64,000 bases of DNA from Methylobacillus flagellatus_A (GTDB lineage: Bacteria > Pseudomonadota > Gammaproteobacteria > Burkholderiales > Methylophilaceae), in NCBI RefSeq assembly GCF_031344055.1, contig NZ_JADBEN010000003.1. One strand, 5' to 3'. A program made the translations under genes and the position numbers. A model generated the notes under the pieces. That model ran no database searches, was not told where the DNA came from, and saw nothing but the letters and a program-made list of their open reading frames with translations. Of the stretch, positions 25,205 through 33,060 are shown piece after piece (the stretch's first letter is position 1; each line of letters opens with the position of its first letter).

Positions 25205-26023
25205 ATGAAACAAGAGTCCCAATTCCTTTTCAGCAGCATCGACGAATCGTCAGCCAAAGGCAGCCTCAGCCGCGCCGTCATCCTGCTCAAGGTGATCGCG
25301 CAGGGGTCCAGCAAAGGCAGCTCCCTGAGCCAGTTGGTCGCAAGGACTGGCTTGCCCCGTCCCACCATCCACCGCACCATGGATATGCTGATGGAAATTG
25401 GCTGGGCGTACAGAGATCCAGCCACGCAGCTATATAACCTGGGCCCAAGCCTGGCTGCGCTCGGCTACACAGCCATCAGCCGCCACGCCATCGAACGCAT
25501 CGCTTCCATATACCTCAACGACTTGGCGCTTACCCTCAAGCAGGTCGTATACCTGGGCGTCCGTACCGGGCTGGATCATACATGCATCGGCCGCTACGAA
25601 AGCGAACTGACCATCAAGGAAGGAAAAGGGCGGGCCGGCCTGCGCTATCCGCTCGGGCTGACGCCAAGCTGCATGGCGATCTTGGCCCGCCTCCCGCTGC
25701 ATGAGATCGAGTCGGTGATCAATCTCAACCTGCCGCGTTACTACCGTATCGAAGGTTTCGATGAACGCGGTTTCCGCAACGCGGTGAAAAAAGCGATCAA
25801 GGACGGTTACAGCACCTACGACGGCATCGTGCTTGACCGCTCCATGAGCGGCCTGGGAGTGGCGATCTGCGACCAAACCGGCTACCCGATTGCGGGCATA
25901 GGCACTACATTCCCCACCGGGAAACTGGACAAGAACCAATTGAACGCTTGCCTTGCCAAGATGCAGGAATCCGCCCAGCTTATTTCAGGCGTATTGCAGA
26001 AATTCCACATGATAGAGTCTTAG
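25205..26023 (+). CDS. IclR-family transcriptional regulator
   Basis: The 272-residue protein has an N-terminal winged helix (SRAVILLKVIAQGSSKGSSLSQLVARTGLPRPTIHRTMDML) and a C-terminal effector domain with the IclR pattern (TPSCMAILARLP, GYSTYDGIVLDRSMSGLGVAI). IclR proteins usually control divergent catabolic or transport genes in response to a small-molecule ligand. It lies divergent from the second PPOX-like gene, so it probably controls that gene and perhaps the ABC importer end of the cluster. The intergenic stretch has a possible leftward promoter with TTGACT on the minus strand near 25152-25160. Confidence 0.85.
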   Translation: MKQESQFLFSSIDESSAKGSLSRAVILLKVIAQGSSKGSSLSQLVARTGLPRPTIHRTMDMLMEIGWAYRDPATQLYNLGPSLAALGYTAISRHAIERIASIYLNDLALTLKQVVYLGVRTGLDHTCIGRYESELTIKEGKGRAGLRYPLGLTPSCMAILARLPLHEIESVINLNLPRYYRIEGFDERGFRNAVKKAIKDGYSTYDGIVLDRSMSGLGVAICDQTGYPIAGIGTTFPTGKLDKNQLNACLAKMQESAQLISGVLQKFHMIES

Positions 26024-26196
26024 CGCCTATTCAATATCTGTTCATGAACACTGCCGACAAGCCGCCATCAATACGCTATCGCCAGCCGATTGAGAGACGC
26101 GCTCAGATTTTCTCGAACTCGATCGCCAACCAATTATCTTGATGTCTTGCGCCTGTTTAAAGGATGCTCCCCTCCTGCCGGACTGCCCGGCCCGCA

Positions 26197-29100
26197 TCAA
26201 GGCTGGACTTCTTCCTTGTGGTTAACGATCCAGTACAGCAAGGGCAGGACCAGCAACGTCAGGATCGTCGAGAACAATATCCCGCCAATGACGACGGTCG
26301 CCAATGGGCGTTGCACCTCCGCGCCGATGCCGGTCGCTATCGCCATGGGGATGAAGCCCAATGAGGCGACCAATGCCGTCATCAGCACAGGCCGCAAGCG
26401 CGTGACGACTCCGTCCTCGATGGCATTGAGCAGGGGGGCTCCGGCCTCCCGGAGGCCCCGGATGAAACTGATCAGGACCAGTCCGTTGAGAACGGCAACT
26501 CCGCTGAGGGCGATGAACCCCACGCCTGCCGATACCGATAAGGGGATCCCGCGCAACCAGAGCGCCAGGATGCCGCCCGTGAGGGCAAACGGAATGCCGG
26601 TGAACACAATCAGGCCGTCGCGCATATTGCCGAACATGGCGTACAAGAGCGCCATCACCAGCAGTAAGGCCACCGGAATCACGACGGCAAGGCGCTGGGT
26701 GGCGGATTGCAGCTGTTTGAAGGTGCCGCCCCACACCAGCCAGTAAGCGGGCGGCACTTCCACATCCTGTTCTATCTGCCGCTGCGCCTGCTGCACGAAC
26801 GAGCCGATATCCCGGTCCCTCACGTTGGCAGTGACCACGACCCTGCGTTTGCCGTTCTCGCGGCTGAATTGGTTGGGGCCGGGCGCGATGTCGATTTCGG
26901 CAAGCTCGCTGAGCGGCAGGTAGTTCCTCGCCGCAAGATCGGGCAATCGTATCGGCAGGCGCTTGATGGCCTCGATATCGACGCGGATATGCTCCGGCAG
27001 CCTGACCGTGAGGTCGAAGCGCCTGTCGCCCTGGAACACATACCCGGCGGATTGCCCGTTGAGGGCGGTCGCCATGGTTTGCTGCACGTCGTCCACATTG
27101 ATGCCCAGCCTGGCGATTTTTTCTCGGTCGATCTGGATCGTCAGAATGGGCAAGCCGCTGGTTTGCTCGACCTTGACGTCCTCCGCGCCGGGAATCCTGC
27201 GCAGCACGTTCGCGATCTGGCCGGCAGTGTTCTGCATTACGCCCATCTCGTCGCCGAAGACCTTGACGGCGACATCGCTACGCACGCCGGAGATCAGCTC
27301 ATTGAACCGCATTTGAATCGGCTGGGTGATTTCGTAGTTGCTGCCGGGCACCAGCTCGACCGCATGCTGGATACGCGCAATCAAGGCTGCCTTGCTGAGC
27401 CGCGGGTCGGGCCATGCGCTTTTTGGCTTCAACATCACATAGGTATCCGCCGCGCTCGGCGGCATGGGGTCGCTGGCAATCTCCGCCGTGCCGACTTTGG
27501 AAAAGACCCGCTCCACTTCCTTGAACTGCATGATGGTATGCTCGATTTCGCGCTGCATCGCCATGGACTGGCTCAAGCTGGTGCCAGGCATGCGGACGGA
27601 TTGCACCAGGATATCGCCCTCGTTCAGATTGGGCATGAACTCGCTGCCCATCCTGCTGGCCATCAGGCCGCCCAGAGCGATAGCCAGGGCAGCCGCCGTC
27701 AGGACGATAGCCCGGTTGGCTAGCGTCCAACGCAACATGCCCGGGTATCTCTGCTTCATGCCGTGTAAAACACGGCTTTCTTTTTCTTGCACGGAGCCGG
27801 TGATGAAGAGCGCGACCGCAGCCGGAATGAAGGTGACCGACAATACCATCGCGGCCAGCAATGCCGTCACCACGGTGAACGCCATGGGATGGAACATCTT
27901 GCCCTCCGTCCCGGTCAGCGCGAATATCGGCAGGTAGACGATCATGATGATCAACTGGCCATAGACCAGGGGGCGGCGGGCCTCTTTTGCTGCCGTAAAT
28001 ACCTCCGTGAAGCGCTCTTCCCGCGTAAGCGGACGGCCCAGCCTGGATTGCGCATGCGCCATATGCCGGATGCAGTTTTCGACGATGACGACCGCGCCGT
28101 CGATGATGATGCCGAAATCCAGCGCGCCCAGGCTCATCAGGTTGGCGCTGACCTTGCTGCCCAGCATGCCGGTAAAGGTCAGCAGCATGGACAAGGGGAT
28201 GACCAGCATCGTGACGACGGCTGCGCGGATATTGCCGAGGAACGCGAACAGCACGGCCACGACCAGCAATGCGCCTTCGACCAGGTTCTTCCTGACGGTA
28301 TCGATCGCCTTGTCGATGAGCACAGTCCGGTCGTAGACGGTTTTCGTGACGATGCCTTTGGGCAGCGTCTTGTTGATCTCCGCCAGGCGTTTATCCACCG
28401 CCGCAGATACCTCGCGGCTGTTTTCCCCGATCAGCATGAACACGGTGCCGATCACCACTTCCTCGCCGTTTTCGCTGGCGGCGCCGCTGCGCAATTCCTG
28501 CCCGAAGCCCACATCGGCGATGTCGCGGATGCGGACGGGCACCCCCTGGCGGGCTGAGACGACGATATTGCCTATCTCGTCCATGTTGCGGACCTGCCCG
28601 GGTATGCGGATCAGGTACTGCTCGCCGGATTTCTCGATATAGCCCGCGCCTACGTTGGCATTGTTTCTCTGCAGCGCCGAAACGACATCGGCCATCGACA
28701 GCCCATGCGCAACCAGGCGGTCAGGCAACGGGGAAACCTGGTATTGCTTGGCAAAGCCGCCTATCGTGTTGATCTCGTTCACGCCGGCGACATTGCGCAA
28801 CTGGGGCTTGACCACCCAGTCCTGTATTTCCCGCAAGTCCATCGGGCTATATGGCGTTCCGTCCGCCTTGAGCGCGCCCGGCTCCGCCTCCACCGTCCAC
28901 ATGTAAATCTCGCCGAGGCCGGTCGAAGTCGGCCCCATGGAAGGGGCGATGCCGGGCGGCAGGGATTCCCTGGCATGCTGGATGCGCTCGTTGACCAACT
29001 GGCGCGCGAAATAAATATCGACATGCTCCTTGAACACCACGGTCACCTGCGACAGGCCGTAGCGGGAGATGGAGCGTGTCTCCACCAGCCCGGGGATGCC

Positions 29101-29322
29101 AGCCATGGCGGTTTCGATCGGGTACGTGATGCGCTGCTCCGTTTCCAGCGGGGAATAGCCTGGGGAGGCGGTATTGACCTGCACCTGGACATTGGTGATG
29201 TCGGGGACGGCATCAATCGGGAGCTTCAAATAGCTGTAGCCGCCCATGACGGCCGCCGCCACGGTCAGCAGCATGACGAGCCAGCGCTGAGAAACAGAGA
29301 ATCGAATCAATCTATCAAACAT
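26197..29322 (-). CDS. czcA: Heavy-metal efflux RND pump, CzcA-type
   Basis: The 1041-residue inner-membrane protein is the proton-driven pump of a three-part heavy-metal efflux system. It has an N-terminal helix, two large periplasmic loops, and the helix IV motif DFGIIIDGAVVIVEN (about residues 395-415), where the Asp and following residues distinguish divalent-cation pumps (Czc/Cnr/Ncc group) from Cu/Ag pumps (CusA), which carry a different motif. That metal class is inferred from the motif. It follows the adaptor gene by 21 bases. No outer-membrane factor gene (CzcC) is present in the window. Confidence 0.88.
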   Translation of the reverse strand: MFDRLIRFSVSQRWLVMLLTVAAAVMGGYSYLKLPIDAVPDITNVQVQVNTASPGYSPLETEQRITYPIETAMAGIPGLVETRSISRYGLSQVTVVFKEHVDIYFARQLVNERIQHARESLPPGIAPSMGPTSTGLGEIYMWTVEAEPGALKADGTPYSPMDLREIQDWVVKPQLRNVAGVNEINTIGGFAKQYQVSPLPDRLVAHGLSMADVVSALQRNNANVGAGYIEKSGEQYLIRIPGQVRNMDEIGNIVVSARQGVPVRIRDIADVGFGQELRSGAASENGEEVVIGTVFMLIGENSREVSAAVDKRLAEINKTLPKGIVTKTVYDRTVLIDKAIDTVRKNLVEGALLVVAVLFAFLGNIRAAVVTMLVIPLSMLLTFTGMLGSKVSANLMSLGALDFGIIIDGAVVIVENCIRHMAHAQSRLGRPLTREERFTEVFTAAKEARRPLVYGQLIIMIVYLPIFALTGTEGKMFHPMAFTVVTALLAAMVLSVTFIPAAVALFITGSVQEKESRVLHGMKQRYPGMLRWTLANRAIVLTAAALAIALGGLMASRMGSEFMPNLNEGDILVQSVRMPGTSLSQSMAMQREIEHTIMQFKEVERVFSKVGTAEIASDPMPPSAADTYVMLKPKSAWPDPRLSKAALIARIQHAVELVPGSNYEITQPIQMRFNELISGVRSDVAVKVFGDEMGVMQNTAGQIANVLRRIPGAEDVKVEQTSGLPILTIQIDREKIARLGINVDDVQQTMATALNGQSAGYVFQGDRRFDLTVRLPEHIRVDIEAIKRLPIRLPDLAARNYLPLSELAEIDIAPGPNQFSRENGKRRVVVTANVRDRDIGSFVQQAQRQIEQDVEVPPAYWLVWGGTFKQLQSATQRLAVVIPVALLLVMALLYAMFGNMRDGLIVFTGIPFALTGGILALWLRGIPLSVSAGVGFIALSGVAVLNGLVLISFIRGLREAGAPLLNAIEDGVVTRLRPVLMTALVASLGFIPMAIATGIGAEVQRPLATVVIGGILFSTILTLLVLPLLYWIVNHKEEVQP

Positions 29323-29343
29323 GCTGTCGGCGCTCCTACTGTC

Positions 29344-30537
29344 CTAGTGGTCATGCTCGGCACCGGCTTTTCCGATTTCAGCCTTGACGAGATAGCTGTT
29401 GCCGGCAGCATAGCGTTCGCCCTGGCGCAGGCCGTCAAGCACCTCCGCGTAACGCCCGTCCCTGCGCCCCAGGCTAACCCTGCGTACGTCGAAGGAATCC
29501 TCATGGCGCGTAAATACCACCGTTTCGCCCGCCATCGATTGCAATGCCTCGACCGACACGGCCAATGGCACCTCCACCTCCTTCATGCTGAGCTCGACAT
29601 TGATAGGCAAGCCGGGCACCCATAGCCCGTCCGGGTTCGGCAGCACCACCCGCGCGATGGTGGCCCGCGTATCCGCGCCGACCAAGGAGCCGATATAGGA
29701 CACCACCCCTTGGGCATGGCCATCAAACGTAGCAGACTTGATGGCGACCTGCTGCCCGGCCTTGATCGAATTAATGTCCTTGGCATACACAGTCAGCTCG
29801 GCCCACACGCTGGCAAGATCGGAAATCATGTAGATCATTTCCGTTCCGTTGAGCACCTGGCCGGTGGTGATGAATTTTTCTGTCACGACGCCCGCTATAG
29901 GCGCGCGGATTTCATAGCGGGTCAGGTCCCTGCCTTGCAGGCCGGTATTGATCGCGCGCAGTTTCTGCTCGGCCTGGGCCAGGACGATTTCCGCCTCCTC
30001 CAATGCCTGCTTGGCAATTAAATAGTTCCGTTCCGCCGAGACATGGGCCTCCCATAGCCGCTGCTCGCGCTCATAAGTGGCCTTGGCAAGCGCCAAGCGC
30101 TTTTGCGCTGCGAGAAGCTCGCCCCGCTGATCGGCAAGCGCCTGGCTGGACAGGACGGCGAGCAATTGGCCTTTCCGCACGCTGTCCCCGGCATTGACCG
30201 CGACGGACTCGACAATCCCCGGCAGGCGCGAAGTCACATTCACGCTCCTGTCCGCATTCAGCTTGATCTGGCCGATGAGGTTCAGGCTGGTCTTGATGAT
30301 GGCGGGTTTCGCTTCCAGTATCTCGATGCCGCTCAGCGACAATTGCCTGTCGGTCATGGAAACATGGTCATCGTGCTCGGCGTGGTCGTGGCCATGCTCG
30401 ATTTCCGCAGCCTTCTGTGCCGCCGTGACTTCGTCCTCGTCGCGGGGGGAGGGTTGGCCGAAATGCAGGATGACCAGCGCCAATAGCGCGGCGATCAATA
30501 CAATATTGGTGAATAACGAGATTTTTTTTAACGTCAT
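29344..30537 (-). CDS. czcB: RND efflux periplasmic adaptor, CzcB-like
   Basis: The 397-residue adaptor has an N-terminal membrane anchor (FTNIVLIAALLALVILHF), then a His-rich linker EIEHGHDHAEHDDH (about 46-59) and a C-terminal AEHDH, both suited to binding divalent metal. The lipoyl/beta-barrel core (GIVESVAVNAGDSVRKGQ, RAPIAGVVTEKFITTGQ with the usual APIAG motif) and a helical hairpin between them are clear. It joins the pump to an outer-membrane channel that is not encoded here. Its start ATG overlaps the stop of the small exported-protein gene upstream by four bases. Confidence 0.85.
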   Translation of the reverse strand: MTLKKISLFTNIVLIAALLALVILHFGQPSPRDEDEVTAAQKAAEIEHGHDHAEHDDHVSMTDRQLSLSGIEILEAKPAIIKTSLNLIGQIKLNADRSVNVTSRLPGIVESVAVNAGDSVRKGQLLAVLSSQALADQRGELLAAQKRLALAKATYEREQRLWEAHVSAERNYLIAKQALEEAEIVLAQAEQKLRAINTGLQGRDLTRYEIRAPIAGVVTEKFITTGQVLNGTEMIYMISDLASVWAELTVYAKDINSIKAGQQVAIKSATFDGHAQGVVSYIGSLVGADTRATIARVVLPNPDGLWVPGLPINVELSMKEVEVPLAVSVEALQSMAGETVVFTRHEDSFDVRRVSLGRRDGRYAEVLDGLRQGERYAAGNSYLVKAEIGKAGAEHDH

Positions 30538-30779
30538 GATCGCTCCTGATATCCATTGGCAATGCTGGATATTGGCTGGCCAGACATCTTCCGAGTAGTG
30601 GAGGAAAAGAGCGCAGGTTCCGAATGTCTGAGCAGGGCAGGCGCAGGAACCTCAGCCAGCACTTCAAGCAGCGGCAGGGTTTGAGGCAAGCCAGGGTTTT
30701 GTCCAGCCTCCATTGGGCTTGCCTGACCATGCCAAAGACTGAGCAAGGTAAAACAAATAACGACATAGGTTGTTCGCAT
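30534..30779 (-). CDS. Small exported protein in the czc operon
   Basis: This 81-residue product starts with a good signal peptide (MRTTYVVICFTLLSLWHGQA-S), followed by a short proline- and leucine-rich part with no cysteine or histidine cluster. The ATGA overlap with czcB argues that it is translated. It sits exactly where czcC, the outer-membrane factor, usually lies, so it may be the shortened remains of that gene or an unrelated accessory protein. I do not recognise its family. Confidence 0.45.
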   Translation of the reverse strand: MRTTYVVICFTLLSLWHGQASPMEAGQNPGLPQTLPLLEVLAEVPAPALLRHSEPALFSSTTRKMSGQPISSIANGYQERS

Positions 30780-30804
30780 TGAACTCTCCGATAAACATGA
30801 AGAA

Positions 30805-30853
30805 TCCAGCGAAAAGATCGCATGATTTATTGCATGGGGAAGTTTTCGCTGGA
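30805..30853. repeat. 11-bp perfect inverted repeat between czcI-like and small exported-protein genes
   Basis: TCCAGCGAAAA (30805-30815) is complementary to TTTTCGCTGGA (30843-30853) with a 27-base spacer. It lies between two leftward genes. It could form a large RNA hairpin that reduces expression of the pump genes relative to the first gene, or be an operator. Confidence 0.45.
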
Positions 30854-30970
30854 CTTAAAGCTGCTGACAAAACCCAGCGAAGCGATTCTGGCTAGGCGCT
30901 CTGCCGCAGACAGTACAACTAAGTACGGCAAGGCAGGGCAACAACGCCAGAAGGGTGGTGTCAGCAACTC

Positions 30971-31330
30971 TTAGGTTGCGAAGAACCAATTGGGGCGTTC
31001 GGGCAGGTCGGGGGAACGGGTTCGGGATATCAAGAAGGATTCGGGAGCAAGCGACAGCGTCAAATCCGGGCTGACCAATCCATAGTTCAGCATCAAGGAT
31101 TTAACAGTGCCGACATGGCAAAAGCCGCATTCATTATCTGCAACAGAATTGGCATTGCTCTGGTCCATGGAAATTGCCGCGGCCTGGATGGAGCCTTGCG
31201 TCGAGCCTGAAGCAGAAAGCTTGGCGGAAACCAACGGGTAAAGATCATGCTCGCAATACTGGGCCACTGCCGCACCAGAGGATTCCAGCAGGAAGACGAA
31301 CACGAGCATTTTGATAAAGATTCTTATCAT
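30971..31330 (-). CDS. CzcI-like periplasmic protein
   Basis: The 119-residue product begins at ATG 31330 with a signal peptide (MIRIFIKMLVFVFLLESSGAAVA) followed by QYCEHDLYP, which resembles the AYCxHE start of mature CzcI proteins. CzcI-type proteins are small periplasmic factors at the head of czc operons and affect metal-induced expression. A second Cys pair with His (NECGFCHVG) could bind metal or be a haem-like CxxCH remnant; only one such motif is present. The longer frame to 31393 has no ribosome site. It heads the leftward czc gene group. Confidence 0.6.
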   Translation of the reverse strand: MIRIFIKMLVFVFLLESSGAAVAQYCEHDLYPLVSAKLSASGSTQGSIQAAAISMDQSNANSVADNECGFCHVGTVKSLMLNYGLVSPDLTLSLAPESFLISRTRSPDLPERPNWFFAT

Positions 31331-31515
31331 GGCGTCAGTGTACATGAAATGCCGGGATTTGCATCGAACGGGAAAGTCTTGTCCAACAGGCATTGCTTGC
31401 CCCTCCGATTGAGCCCATCAATCTGATATGCAATTCATCACGGATTCTGAATCTGTTACTTTCTCGCCATTTTTCAGATAATGCCGGCTGATACCCAAAT
31501 CGAAAGCGCCAGATC

Positions 31516-31842
31516 ATGCCCATCCTGGATATTCAAGCCATCAACAAGCGTGACCAATTGATCACCCTCGACACCGGCACTGTGTTGAGTATCTCCGTCG
31601 AACAGATTTACAGGGTGAATTTCTACATGAATGGCCTGATCGTCGGCCACCTGTGGTTTGAATCGCTGTCATCCCAGAACAACCTTGAAATCAACCCGGT
31701 TTACAAAGTGCGTGAAGAATCGTTCGGGCATCCCGCCCTGACCGGCGATGCCAGCGAGTTACGCGAGGCCGGTATCGCGCTATACCGTGCGTACACCAAC
31801 GGCAAGATATTGAGGGACAAGGAAAACCAGGTCGTGCATTAA
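31516..31842 (+). CDS. Hypothetical protein
   Basis: The 108-residue cytosolic product (ATG 31516) has a strand-rich N-terminus (ILDIQAINKRDQLITLDTGTVLSISVEQIYRVNFYM) and a helical C-terminal half. I do not recognise the family. It is divergent from the czcI-like gene with a 185-base shared upstream region, and has its own frame with normal codon use for the window. There is no signal peptide and no metal-binding cluster, so a link with metal resistance is only positional. Confidence 0.55.
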   Translation: MPILDIQAINKRDQLITLDTGTVLSISVEQIYRVNFYMNGLIVGHLWFESLSSQNNLEINPVYKVREESFGHPALTGDASELREAGIALYRAYTNGKILRDKENQVVH

Positions 31843-32061
31843 CCGTTCCCGCCTGACTGTTTGCCTCGACGCTTCGGCACGGATACTCCTTGCGCAGTCC
31901 ATACGCCTTGAGCAGGTAATGTTGCGGTTGTAGAAAAAGGTGTAATCCATGCTTCCGGAAGCCAGCATGGCTTCGCCGCTGCACGGCACCCAGTATGAAT
32001 GCAGCAGCGCTTTGTTGTGCCGGTTGGACGATGGCAAAGGGTTGCGCTTGAAATTGCGCAT
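31780..32061 (-). CDS. Possible small protein downstream of metR
   Basis: A 93-codon frame begins three bases after the metR stop and runs left, overlapping antisense the last 63 bases of the hypothetical gene ending at 31842. The product is basic, starting MRNFKRNPLPSSNRHNKALL. Its position suggests co-transcription with metR, but there is no recognised family and the overlap argues against its full length. Confidence 0.25.
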   Translation of the reverse strand: MRNFKRNPLPSSNRHNKALLHSYWVPCSGEAMLASGSMDYTFFYNRNITCSRRMDCARSIRAEASRQTVRRERLMHDLVFLVPQYLAVGVRTV

Positions 32062-32064
32062 GGT

Positions 32065-32955
32065 CTACTGTTTATCCCGCGCCTGTGCCAGCTCGACGAA
32101 AGCCTTGACGTAATCGATGTGCGTATCGGCCTCGCGGATGCCGAGGAAAATCTGCTTGGCGATGCCGTCCCTGCCCAGACGCACCGGCGTCACGTCGAAC
32201 TTGGCCTGGTATTCATTGACCAGCCAGCGCGGCAACGCCGCCACCCCGCGCCCGCTCGCCACCATCTGCAGCATGATGTCGGTGGTCTCTATCGGCTTGT
32301 GGCGCTTGGGGCTGATGCCCGCCGGCAGCATGAACTGGGTATAGATATCCAGCCTGTCGATCTCCACCGGGTAGGTGATCAAGGTTTCCTCCGCCAGCTG
32401 CTCCGGCAGCACAAAACCGGCCTTGCGCAGCCCGTGCCGCGGCCCCACCACCAATACCTGCTCATAATCGAACACGGGCTGGAAGTGCAGGCCGGGCTTG
32501 TAGAGCGGATCCGGCGTCACCAGCATGTCGATCTCGTAGCCGAACAATGCGCCGATGCCGCCGAACTGGAATTTCTGCTTCACGTCCACGTCGACATCCG
32601 GCCACGTCGCCAGGTATGGCGACACCACCTTGAGCAGCCATTGGTAGCAGGGATGGCACTCCATGCCGATGCGCAAGGTGCCGCGCTCGCCCTGGGCGAA
32701 CTGGCGCAGGCGTTCCTCCGCCAGGCTCAGTTGCGGCAGCACGCGGTTGGCCACGGCCAGCAGGTACTGCCCGGCCTGCGTCAGGCGCAGGCTGCGCCCC
32801 TCGCGCAACCATATCTCGGTGCCGAGCTGCTGCTCCAGCTTTTTCATGCTATGGCTCAATGCGGATTGCGTCAAAAACAACACGCTGGCCGCTGCGGTCA
32901 GCGAGCCTTGCCGCTCGACTTCCTGGATGATGGCGAGATGGTTCCTGTCCAGCAT
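32065..32955 (-). CDS. metR: MetR, LysR-type activator of methionine synthesis
   Basis: The 296-residue protein is LysR-type: a winged helix at 1-60 (LAIIQEVERQGSLTAAASVLFLTQSALSHSMKKLEQQLG) and a substrate domain containing HPCYQWLLKVVSPY and GRGVAALPRWLV. In MetR the effector is homocysteine, and the regulator activates metE and metH. The identification is firm because it is divergent from metE with a TGAA-N5-TTCA MetR box in the 105-base space between them. The start codon lies just seven bases from that box, so it probably represses itself. Confidence 0.92.
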   Translation of the reverse strand: MLDRNHLAIIQEVERQGSLTAAASVLFLTQSALSHSMKKLEQQLGTEIWLREGRSLRLTQAGQYLLAVANRVLPQLSLAEERLRQFAQGERGTLRIGMECHPCYQWLLKVVSPYLATWPDVDVDVKQKFQFGGIGALFGYEIDMLVTPDPLYKPGLHFQPVFDYEQVLVVGPRHGLRKAGFVLPEQLAEETLITYPVEIDRLDIYTQFMLPAGISPKRHKPIETTDIMLQMVASGRGVAALPRWLVNEYQAKFDVTPVRLGRDGIAKQIFLGIREADTHIDYVKAFVELAQARDKQ

Positions 32956-32961
32956 AATATA

Positions 32962-32974
32962 TGAATAAAATTCA
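32962..32974. promoter_or_regulatory. MetR box in the metR-metE intergenic region
   Basis: TGAATAAAATTCA is an exact TGAA-N5-TTCA match to the enterobacterial MetR-binding consensus. It lies 87 bases before metE and next to the metR start. A further TGAAA...TTTCA pair at 32983-33012 could be a second, weaker site. Confidence 0.8.
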
Positions 32975-33060
32975 TCAATTCCTGAAATAAAACCATTTTA
33001 CCTCATGGTTTCATCACTCTAACATGCCGTGATCTCAAATTCAAAAGCTGGAGACCCGAC

